From Bolinopsis microptera (lineage: Eukaryota > Ctenophora > Tentaculata > Lobata > Bolinopsidae), in assembly GCF_026151205.1 (NCBI RefSeq), contig NC_087072.1, forward strand, positions 11,880,169-11,944,168: a DNA stretch of 64,000 nt. Reading direction: 5' to 3'. The stretch's first letter is position 1; each line of letters starts with the position of its first letter. The position numbers were made by a program, and so were the translations under genes. A model generated the notes under the pieces. It was not told the origin of the DNA, did no database searches, and saw only the letters and a list, made by a program, of their open reading frames with translations. Positions 55,801 through 64,000 of this stretch are shown one piece after another.

Positions 55801-56672
55801 ACCGCCGTCTGGAAGGTCCAGACCCATCACTCTCTCGTGAGGCTTCAATAGGGCTGCAATTTAATGGTCGTTAGACTGTAGATACTTAGATAGGTCTGAT
55901 AAATTCGGTTCTTACAAATCATACAAAATATAATACGACCCTTATACAGCAGGGACCATGACCAGTACAGTCAGAATTATTGGCGTTAAAAATTTTATCA
56001 TACAATTTTTATGATGAAATCAATATTTTTCAACGGGCCATAACTTAAATAATACTTCTGAATATCGAAATTACAAAATTCAAAAACTAGTCTGTAGACA
56101 ATCGTTTCAATATTGTCTTAGGTGCAGAATGTTGTAGCTCTATACCCCTACAAAAATAAACGTTGAAAATAAAATACAATAACGATATTGATAATGAAGT
56201 ATGTAAAATAGCTCTATTTACCAGTGTACACAGCAAAATTAGCAGGAGAGCCACTGTAGGGTTGTACATTAGCTCCCCACTCCCTCTCATCTAGGGAGAA
56301 CGCCTCCAGTGCTCGCTTTATACAGAGTCTCTCTATTTGGTCGATGTACTCATTTCCACCGTAGTACCGTGCTCCTGGTAGTCCCTCGCTGTACTTGTTC
56401 GTCAGACATGAGCCCGCCTGAAAAGCACAAGATAACGAGAAACAGAAGGGTAAATATTCGAGAATCATGTCAGACAAGATGTTTCAAAAGTGTACAGGAA
56501 AACCAGAACAATTGCAATGTCCACTCACAGCATCCATCACAGCTTTAGAAGTGAAGTTTTCACTAGCAATGAGCTCCAAACATGACCGCTGACGGCTCTT
56601 CTCCTGTTTTATCAGACCATATAGCTCAGGATCCGCATCACACAGAGGTGTATTTCCTGTCACCTTTCCCAT
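52847..56672 (-). CDS. SHMT: Serine hydroxymethyltransferase, cytosolic-type, 9 exons
   Basis: Exons 56672-56529, 56417-56222, 55853-55675, 55118-54986, 54664-54468, 54238-54152, 53723-53524, 53294-53203 and 53015-52847 make 465 aa in one frame (human SHMT1: 483). It converts serine and tetrahydrofolate to glycine and methylene-THF using PLP. Motifs: [75 protein letters not shown] (the Lys at about residue 242 binds PLP), GGPHNHIIA and [13 protein letters not shown]. No mitochondrial presequence is visible from this Met, so it is probably cytosolic unless an upstream exon was missed. Five introns carry tandem repeats, three of them copying exon ends. A poly-G run on the template strand lies in the last intron. 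Confidence 0.95.
53142..53166 (+). repeat. Poly-G run in the last SHMT intron
   Basis: About 25 G on the plus strand, which is the template for SHMT, so the RNA carries C. Confidence 0.95.
53374..53510. repeat. 15-bp satellite AAAGGGACGACAAAT
   Basis: About nine units with (A/G)T variation fill SHMT intron 7 between the donor at 53523 and the acceptor at 53295. Confidence 0.95.
53805..54166 (-). repeat. ~48-bp repeat copying the SHMT exon-6 end and donor
   Basis: About seven units. In gene sense each has AATACCAGAGACAG|GTAATCACTGCAG then GTACTGTGTCATTACCCTC. The first 14 nt are the end of exon 6 (coding ...EYQRQ), followed by the same donor. Confidence 0.95.
54431..54500 (-). repeat. 35-bp duplication of the SHMT exon-5 end with donor
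   Basis: Two perfect copies of a 35-bp block. In gene sense it ends CCTGCGCTTCAG|GT. The outer copy is exon 5 (coding NFAVFPALQ); the inner copy lies in the intron. Using the second donor would add 35 nt and break the frame. Confidence 0.95.
54650..54850 (-). repeat. Duplicated SHMT exon-5 acceptor around a CACGTG/TGACGTCA array
   Basis: A block of about 50 bp containing the acceptor CTCCTCCCAG|GTCTAATATCGG occurs at 54650-54705 (used) and again at about 54797-54850. Between them, four 20-bp units combine CACGTG with TGACGTGA or TGACGTCA (plus strand ACACCACGTGTTATGACGTC). Confidence 0.9.
55288..55703 (-). repeat. SHMT exon-3 end plus donor plus C-run, ~9 tandem copies
   Basis: In gene sense each unit is CATAGACTATGATAAACTAG AG(G/A)ACCAG|GTTAGT followed by a C run of 6-14 nt and CT. 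The first copy is the real end of exon 3 (coding IDYDKLEDQ, donor at 55674). Unit length varies with the C run. GAACCAG and GGACCAG versions alternate almost regularly. Confidence 0.96.
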
Positions 56673-57019
56673 TCCTATCAGTGGGGAGTTAGTTCCGACA
56701 TAGTAGTAGTATCAGTGGGGGGTTAGTATAACCGGACATTTGTTTGTAGGTTATATCAAGCTGGATGCAAACAGTAAAGAAGCAAAATCAGGCGAGAAAT
56801 AAAGTAAAAATAAGATTTTATACGCTAACCTAACTGTATAATCCGGATTGTAGTATTGTTTATGAGTCGCATGGTTGCAATGTATTCTTGTGTTAAATTG
56901 TATTGATCCCGTTTGATGCGACAAGGAAAAATGCTCTTAAAAACAAACGATCAACTTCCAAATGGGGCCCGTATTACAAGAGTAAGAGATAGCGGCGGGT
57001 CTCAGTGCAGTGAATACTT

Positions 57020-57050
57020 TGGCAGCGCACGTGACGTGCATCCGCCCTAG
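57020..57050 (-). promoter_or_regulatory. Candidate SHMT promoter element GCACGTGACGTGCA
   Basis: A CpG-rich island in AT-rich surroundings, about 360 bp upstream of the SHMT start codon, contains an E-box fused to a CRE-like half site (GCACGTGACGTGCA). The same two motifs form the array in intron 4. Promoter function is inferred from position and composition only. Confidence 0.35.
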
Positions 57051-57189
57051 TTTCGCTCATTATTTACCGTATATCATTGATACTTATTTAAGGATTACTG
57101 ATAAGGGTATATTATAAATATATATAAGATAAGCTCCCAACACCGTGAGAAATATGACCAAGTATTCTAGGCAGATATATCACTCACTC

Positions 57190-58025
57190 ACGTTATCAGG
57201 CACCACACTTACACGAGTAGATAAAGTGAGATTGGTGTTATCATAGACCATGAACTATCCTGGGAACCCCAACTAGATAACATAAAAAGTAAACTAACTA
57301 CAAGTATAGCTATAATTAAACGTATTATGAAGTTTATTCCAGAAACAGAGTACCATAAACTGTATGACTCCTTATTCAAGTCTCATATGAGCTACTGTAT
57401 CAGTAGCTGGGGTGGTGTCACACCTCATAGACTATCTAAACTGTTCTCCATCCAAAAAAGATGCGTACGCCTTCTATTTGGAAGCAAACCAAGCTTTGAC
57501 CGGGCAGAGTACTATGAAACATGTGCACGTGTAAGACCATACAGTGAACACATCGCAAAAAGGAGCTTTGCTTTGGAAAACACTAAGCCAATATTCAATA
57601 CCGAGAAAATCATGTCAATCCACAACCTGTACATCCAACATATATATCCACTGAACTGTTTAAAATCTTGAAACTGCATCAACCCATCTCTCTGACAAGT
57701 TTATTCCAAACAAGTTCCAGAACATGTAGCCAAACTATGCGGGTCCCCCGACACAAACTTGACATTTCTAAACACAATTTTGTCGTCAAAGGTACGACTA
57801 TATGGAACATGAACAGTTTGATTGATAAAATATTCGACAAATGCACTCCTAATGAAAACAATGTCATGGTCCCTGGCTCTAGTAAATTTTCCGACCTTTC
57901 CTCCCCCATCTCAATTATCAAGAGCCGTATCAAAAAGCTGTTACTGGAAACCCAGCAATTGACAACACCTGGGCGTGAAATTGAGTGGCTCCCCCTAAAT
58001 AGCTGGGGCATTGAACCAGCTTAGT
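57190..58025 (+). pseudogene. LINE C-terminal fragment
   Basis: Two overlapping frames (57327-57671 and 57668-58024) form one relic. LYDSLFKSHMSYCISSWGGV and LFSIQKRCVRLLFGS match the post-RT region of CR1/Jockey-type LINE ORFs (SHLxYGxxxWG...LQKRxxR). Upstream, NIKSKLTTSIAIIKR at about 57280 is in the lead-in. A one-base shift at about 57670 breaks it. No RT motifs remain. Confidence 0.75.
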
Positions 58026-59647
58026 TGATCAGCATCCCATCCCTTGCATACAATTAATTACAAAAGCGCTAATTATACCTGTTTCAAAAGCATCCTGTCT
58101 GGAAGTTCCCTGACTGCCGTGTGAATCTTTGGATCTATTTTTGGATCTATTTTTATATTGATATGATTTTTATATACCTATATATTCATCGCATAATTTC
58201 CATGTCCGCCTGAACAAACCTGGCACCATCAAATCTTACCTCTAGAAACCCCAGAACTCATCAAGCCTAGTCTGAATTCAAAACTAGTTGACCAGCTACG
58301 TACAGTTTCCTGGACAACTGGAACCTTTTTGGGCCATGCACAAGCCAATAGCATGTATGGTCCTGCAGTGGGGTCTCCTTGTCCTTGGATCTGTGTTTTG
58401 ATCCGTCTTTTCTTAAAATTTTCCATTTGTGTCACTTAGACTCACCTATTAAATGTTAATCGACACCACTGGTCCTAGTTAGATTTAGCCATGGCACAAC
58501 TACTCAAACGTAACAGTTAAATAGGTGTGACATACTATTATATTCTTATAATTATATCATATGAATTGATTGCACTGCTAATAAATAAAATACTTTGTTT
58601 TACTAAAATACTTTGTTTTACTACAGTATCTTTCAGAAAATCATTGTGATTAGTTTTGTAATCGCACCGAATATGTTTTCGGTTGCTCTAAAAACAGTGC
58701 AGTTTAGACTTAGTTCTTTAAATAACCATTCCTGAAAAAGGAGCTCAACCATTCCTGAAAAAGGAGCTCAAGATAATTACATTATCCTAATATAACTTAA
58801 TCAAGCGTATGTAATTATGAACCTACTGTTCTTATCGTTACAATGAATATAACCGAACATTTTGTGTGAAAAGGAGATGCATATGTTGTAGGTCCAATTG
58901 TAGTCAATATATCATAATATATATGATAAAACAATTTGTTTCGAAGGTAAAACCTGGATGCAAAAATAAAAGAAGCAGAATCAGGCGATAAGATAATATA
59001 GAGATTATTCGATCAACCGGTAAAACAAGTTCGAATTATTTTCTTTAAATAAATATTCCTGCAAAACAAGTCCAAGATTATTTAATAATAGTCCTACATT
59101 ACCAGGTTATGATAATTATCGCAGCTTAATTCCAGCGGAAGCAAGAATTAATCCTGCAGGAACGAATTGAATTTATAGTAGTTGATAATTTCCACTGACA
59201 GGTTGATCCATACCCTGTTAAAATATTCAGGAGATACTGATATCATACACAATTGAACCTCTGATAAAAATTAATCTTAAATAATTTTTCTTAATATCTT
59301 ATCAGTGCTTTTCCTTAACAAATGAGACACAACTTTACAGTTTACATGTTATGTAATCAGTTTGGTCTGACTAAACCCGGCTAAAATTACAATGAGTTCT
59401 GGGATTTCATTATTCTGCTTATCATCACAGAATACCTCTGACATCATAATAAATAAACAGCAAAACGTTATCTTTTTAAACAATATTGAAATATCATTAA
59501 ATAACTATAACATAATTCACAGTCAGTATAATAATGCCTGTCAGGGAGGTCAAATTTTGCCAAATTTTATTCGAAATATTCTGAAAATGAGCAAGCTCTT
59601 TACCAACAGCTACAAAAATAATTCAGTCAACCTGTATTTTAACTTAA
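58026..59647. other. No recognised gene
   Basis: AT-rich. It contains a 24-bp duplication (CCATTCCTGAAAAAGGAGCT at about 58730 and 58752) and AATAAAATACTTTGTTTTAC twice near 58590. The 3' flank of YEATS4 lies at its right edge. Confidence 0.45.
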
Positions 59648-60304
59648 TCAGGTTTTATTTTCATCCTCTAGCTCTTTCACTTCCTGTTTCAATGCATGAT
59701 GGTATTCCCGCTGGTTTTTCAGTCTACTGCTCAACTCTGCTATCTCAGTTTTTATCTTACGCCTTGCTTCAATGATAGACGTGAAAGTTTTCCGTTCTAA
59801 TTCATCAAAGTTTCTATGATGCTGCGACAGATTGGGGTCCATGGGGCGGGCGTTGACTAATAATGGATACATGATTGATGTAGGATCTGTGAAAATAATC
59901 TCATCATACTGTTCTGATATAAGAGTCTTGTCTTTGACAGTCACTGTCTCATTGGGGAAGAGTTTCAAAAGATGATAAAAAGTAACAGGCTTCTCAACAG
60001 GGTCATGAAAGAATATTTTGACCATGATCTCAAACTCGCCCCAGCCTGATTCGCTCACGCTGTAAGGTGGTTTAGATAATATCCTCATAGGTTGGGAATA
60101 GCTGTCATGAAGCTTGAAGTGGACTTTCTTGACGTAGATGCTCATATCCTCACTTTTGAAAGGCTTGAGGTAGACAGACCATGTGTGGGTGTGACCGTCT
60201 GTCTCACGTTTACCACCAAGATAAGTGCTGGTGTTCCCTGTAACCACAGCTTTCACAATGGATATTCCTCGAACTCTTCCCCCTTGTAGGTGTTCAGTGG
60301 ACAT
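59648..60304 (-). CDS. YEATS4: YEATS4/GAS41 histone-acyl reader, intronless
   Basis: A single 218-aa exon (human: 227). It starts [20 protein letters not shown], then [47 protein letters not shown] and [11 protein letters not shown], aligning with the YEATS domain. The His-x-Ser-Tyr and Gly-Trp-Gly residues of the acyl-lysine pocket are kept. The C-terminal 60 residues (from about ELERKTF) form a coiled coil, as in GAS41, used to join the SRCAP and TIP60 complexes. It reads acetylated histone H3 in the nucleus. The human gene has several introns; this copy has none but a clean reading frame. Confidence 0.94.
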   Translation of the reverse strand: MSTEHLQGGRVRGISIVKAVVTGNTSTYLGGKRETDGHTHTWSVYLKPFKSEDMSIYVKKVHFKLHDSYSQPMRILSKPPYSVSESGWGEFEIMVKIFFHDPVEKPVTFYHLLKLFPNETVTVKDKTLISEQYDEIIFTDPTSIMYPLLVNARPMDPNLSQHHRNFDELERKTFTSIIEARRKIKTEIAELSSRLKNQREYHHALKQEVKELEDENKT

Positions 60305-60735
60305 TGTACCTTGCTCTATTCTGAACAGATGTTTTTTTATGTTGATCGGAATACAGCGAAAAGTTATATTAAAAAAGCCAAAATAAATTTAGATTGGAAA
60401 CCTTGTAGTCCAGCCCTAGTATTTTAGTAAACTGTTAAATTATTATCAAAAAATAGATCGTATACACAATAATTATGAAAATATTGTTAATACCTTAAAT
60501 GTGGTAATTTGTGCCTATAAAAATGGTCTCAATCCTTATCTCTGAATCTCTTATCTCATAAAGTTTGTTAAATTACTGATAGTAAAAAAACCTCATTTGA
60601 GGCCTCCATAGTTTTCCAGTATATATATATTGTCCCACTTAATGGCAAATCATAAGGAATACAAATTTTTAAGGAATACAAATTTGAATTTTGATCTTTA
60701 TTACAGATTAAACATATCATATATAACCATAAAGG

Positions 60736-60757
60736 GGGGGGGGGGGGGGGGGGGGGT
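60736..60757 (+). repeat. Poly-G run
   Basis: About 22 G on the plus strand upstream of YEATS4. Confidence 0.95.
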
Positions 60758-60824
60758 GTGTCATTTCCGTCTATGTCCACCTATGTCCTGTCCTTTTTGG
60801 ATTCTATGAGACAACGGACGTGTT

Positions 60825-60955
60825 TTTTGGGACATTGGCGGACACGGACGAACATTGGCAGACTCGGACGGACATTGGCGGACCCGGACTGACATTGGCG
60901 GACTTGGATGGACATTGGTGGACATTAGCGGACATTGGTGGACATTAGCAGACAA
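60825..60955 (+). repeat. GGACATTGGCGGACNCGGAC satellite
   Basis: Roughly 14-18-bp units of GGACATTGGCGGAC and variants. It follows CTATGTCCTGTCCTTTTTGG, a string repeated at 62711 on the far side of the purine satellite. Confidence 0.9.
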
Positions 60956-60964
60956 ACATTTTGA

Positions 60965-62450
60965 AGACTGAAGAGTACTGAAGAGTACTGAAGAGTACTG
61001 AGGAGGATGGCTGAGAAGGATGGCTGAGGAGGATGACTGAGGAGGATGACTGAGGATGATGACTGAGGAGGATGACTGAGAGGGAGGAGAATGATCAGGA
61101 AGACCCAGGAGGAGGAGGACCCAGAAGGAGGACCTAGGAGGAGGAGGAGGAGAACTGAGGAGGATGACTGAGGAGGAGGAGGACTCAGGAGGACTGAGAA
61201 GGAGGAGGACTGAGGAGGATGGCTGAGGAGGATGGCTGAGGAGAATGACTGAGAGGGATGAGGAGGAAGAGGAGGAAGAGGACTGAGGAGGAGGAGGAGA
61301 AGGACTGAGGAGGAGAAGGAGGACCCAGGAGGAGGAGGACCCAGGAGGAGGAGGACCCAGGAGGAGGACCCAGGAAAAGGCCCCAGGAGGAGGAGGAGGA
61401 CTGGGGAGGAGGAGAACTGTTGAGGACTGATGAGGAGGACTGAGGACGAGGAGGAGGAGTAGGAGGAGGACTGAGGAGGGGAGGAGGAAGAGGACTGGGG
61501 AGGATCAGGAAGACCCAGGAGGACCCAGGAGGAGGAGGAGGAGGAGGACCCAGGAGGAGGAGGAGGAGGACTGAGGAGGACTGAGGAGGAGGACTGACGA
61601 TGACTGAGAAGGAGGAGGACTGAGGAGTACTGAGGAGGATGGCTGAGGAGGATGGCTGGGGAGGATGGCTGAGGAGGATGACTGAGGAGGATGACTGAGA
61701 GGGAGGAGGAGGAGGACTCAGGAGGAGGACTCAGAAGGAAGAGGAGGACTCAGGAGGAGGACTCAGGAGGAGGACTTAAGAGAAATGAGAAGGAGGACTG
61801 AGGAGAACTGAGGAGGAGGAGGAGGAGGACTGAATAGGAGGAGGAGAAGGAGGGGGACTGGGAGAGGACTGGGGAGGAGGAGGACTGATGAGAAGGATGA
61901 GGAGGAGGACCCAGGATGAGGAGGACTGAGGACCGAGGAGGAAGAGGAGGAGGATGAAGAGGAGGAGGACCCAGGAGGAGGAGGACCCAGGAGGACTGAG
62001 GAGAATGGCTGAGGAGGATGACTGAGAGGGAAGAGGAGGAGGAGGAGGAGGACTCAGGAGGAGGAGGAGGACTGAGGAGGACTGAGAAGGAGGAGGAGGA
62101 GGAGGACTGAATAGGAGGAGGAGGAGGAGGAGGACTGAATAGGAGGAGGAGGGGGACTGGGGGAGGACTGAGGAGGAGGATGGAGGACTGAGGAGAAGGA
62201 TGAGGAGGAGGACTGAGGAGGAAGAGGAGGAGGATGAAGAGGAGGAGGAGGACCCAGGAGGAGGACCCAGGATGAGGACTCAGGAGGAGGAGGAGGACTG
62301 GGGAGGAGAAGGACTGTTGAGGACTAATGAGGAGGACTGAGGACGAGGAGGAGGAGTAGGAGGAGGACTGAGGGGAGGAGGAAGAGGACTCAGGAAGATC
62401 AGGAAGACCCAGGGGGAGGAGGAGGAAGAGTAGGAGGAGGAAGCATCTAA
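60965..62450 (+). repeat. ~1.5-kb GAGGA-rich polypurine satellite
   Basis: Built of GAGGAGGACTGAGGAGGA, GAGGACCCAGGAGGAG and GAGGATGACTGAGGAG modules. Larger blocks repeat in order (for example GACTGAATAGGAGGAGG at about 61829, 62107 and 62133), indicating higher-order duplication. The plus strand is almost all purine. The minus-strand frame 62463-61750 (Ser/Pro/Leu only) is a by-product. Confidence 0.96.
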
Positions 62451-62599
62451 ATGTTATTTCCATTTTTGTCCGTTTTTGTCCATTTTTGTCCGTTTTTGTC
62501 CGCTCTATTTTTTGTCCGTTTTGAAAATATAGGGTACCGAACGGACAAAAAACATGATCCCCCTATAACAGCAAAAATTGAACATTTTATTTAGCAATT

Positions 62600-62720
62600 T
62601 AGGTGTCCATTAATGTCCGCCGATGTCCGTCTATGTCCGCCTATGTCCGCCTATGTCCGCCTATGTCCGCCTATGTCCGTCTATGTCCGCCTATGTCCGC
62701 CTATGTCCGCCTATGTCCTG
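62600..62720 (+). repeat. 10-bp satellite TATGTCCGCC
   Basis: About eleven units (CTATGTCCGC/T), ending in CTATGTCCTGTCCTTTTTGG, the string also present at 60780. The complementary CGGACATAGACGG follows at 62755. Confidence 0.95.
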
Positions 62721-62769
62721 TCCTTTTTGGGTTCTATGAGACAAGCGGACATAGACGGACGTGACACCC

Positions 62770-64000
62770 CCCATAAAAGCCGCGCGTCGGCTGATTGCCT
62801 CAACTTGGATTAGTAGTAATTTCAGTTGACAGAAGCTGAAGGTCGGCAGCTCAAAAGGCCCAGTGAACCATCGGAAAGATCAAGGACTCGAGTGCCAATA
62901 GTGGCTTTTCCGAACCCATTTTCGCCGATTTGCTGTGGTCCAGATGAGCCGCGCCCTGCTGCTTAACGGCACATGATGGTTTTTGTTTTGATACTTATTT
63001 AAATTTAAGGCCAGAGGGGGGGGGTGAAAGTCGATTTTCCAGTTTTCACATATTTGATTAGAGCTGCTGGAGACGAACAAGAGGAAAAAAACAGGACCGA
63101 AATCTGACCTTGCGTTTTTAAGATATCGCACGCCAAATATTGAGGTTTACATGTAATTACATGTAAAACTTTAACTTAAACTGTAAAAAGTTAAAACGCC
63201 CTAAGTTCAGAAGACTGGCCACACCCAGGAGCTGAAACTTGGCACAGGTGTTCCTTAGACTGTTTTACACAATTCTATTGTACAAAATTTTGATATTTGC
63301 TTCTGTTCTTGAGATATGAGGTTAACTTTACCCCAAATTCAACAGTTTTTCGACAGTTAACCTCATAACTCAAGAACAGAGGCAAATATCAAAATTTTGT
63401 ACAATAGAATTGTGGGTGACAACCCAAGAAACACCTGTGCCAAGTTTCAGCTTCTGGGTGTGGCCAGTATTCTCAACTAAGGGACGTTTGTATGAAAAAA
63501 CCTGTTTTGAGTAAAAAGAGTTTTGGTGTTTTTATTTCACTGCCAAAATCTCAAATTGTGCATTATTTTCCGTATTTAGTAGCGTCTCCATACAATTTTT
63601 GCTTTAAGGTGAGAAGATGTTTATTGAGATACTTTATGTTGGGAAAATCAATATCATAAACCAAAATTTGTCTAAAAATGAGGTTAACTATCACGATATT
63701 TTGTAGTAGTAGTAAAAATATGATTGTTAACCTCACTATAGACCATATAACAATGGAATTGGTTTATCAATATATTGTTAGACATGTAATGAAACATTTG
63801 CCCAGTGTAACAATTAAGATTTTGAGGTTAACATGTGATTAACTGGGCCGATATTCAACAAATGAGAGGTTAACCTCATTTTTTAGCTATTTATGGGTGA
63901 ACTCTTCTACTTATATATGGTCAGTCCTAATCACCTTTGTCTCATGATCATATTTGAGGCATTGGAATACAAATAGATACATCACTGAGATATTGTGGTA
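62770..64000. other. No recognised gene; foldback and GAGGTTAAC motifs
   Basis: No exon found. It contains the large inverted repeat at 63214-63468 and repeated GAGGTTAAC sites. Confidence 0.5.
63214..63468. repeat. Foldback: 114-bp arms, 27-bp spacer
   Basis: The left arm 63214-63327 (ACTGGCCACACCC ... GAGGTTAACT) and right arm 63355-63468 are inverted complements, with a less similar middle section. It could be a MITE core, but no target duplication or second copy is seen in the window. Confidence 0.88.

Noticed and set aside
61750-62463. 237-aa Ser/Pro/Leu ORF on the minus strand
   Set aside because: It is the translation of the polypurine satellite's complement; low complexity only.

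Overview
The window is nuclear DNA of a multicellular animal. The evidence is interrupted genes with GT-AG introns, metazoan gene families (DNA polymerase beta, a rhodopsin-type GPCR, YEATS4/GAS41, SERHL-type hydrolases, a mitotic cyclin, SHMT), LINE, Penelope, SINE and pogo-like elements, and abundant minisatellites and G-homopolymers. The species cannot be named from the sequence. A soft-bodied marine invertebrate is plausible, and a non-bilaterian such as a ctenophore is a guess I would test first. Layout: 1.0-3.3 kb, a divergent mitotic cyclin (minus strand, 7 exons). 3.8-6.4 kb, two broken LINE fragments. 7.4 kb, one orphan exon. 10.3-12.8 kb, part of an unrecognised gene (5 phase-compatible exons, minus) with minisatellites in its introns. 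13.0-13.9 kb, a pogo/Tigger-like element. 16.8-21.1 kb, a repeat nest with a 5'-truncated Penelope element. 21.4-22.7 kb, an intronless secreted LamG/pentraxin-like protein. 26.8-28.8 kb, a calmodulin-like four-EF-hand gene (plus). 29.4-44.9 kb, the DNA polymerase beta gene (minus), whose 12.5 kb third intron holds a 3.9 kb tandem duplication, a LINE insertion and an intronless GPCR on the opposite strand. 45.4-51.1 kb, two tandem SERHL-type hydrolase genes (minus). 51.5-51.8 kb, intronless TMEM234 (minus). 52.8-56.7 kb, SHMT (minus, 9 exons). 57.2-58.0 kb, a LINE remnant. 59.6-60.3 kb, intronless YEATS4 (minus). 60.7-64 kb, purine-rich and short-period satellites and a large foldback. I rebuilt the spliced genes by hand; in each, the splice phases add up to an intact reading frame over the part listed. 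Two things stand out. First, many intronic minisatellites begin exactly at 5' splice sites, and in at least three introns the repeat unit contains the last 14-33 nt of the preceding exon plus the GT donor, so the real donor is followed by copies of itself. Second, the GPCR carries an in-frame 54-codon duplication of its TM4-TM5 hairpin (a predicted 9-TM receptor), and the sister copy of its host duplication lacks almost exactly its ORF. The genes are mostly housekeeping (cell cycle, base-excision repair, one-carbon metabolism, chromatin reading) and do not form one pathway. Apart from the tandem hydrolases there is no sign of an operon.
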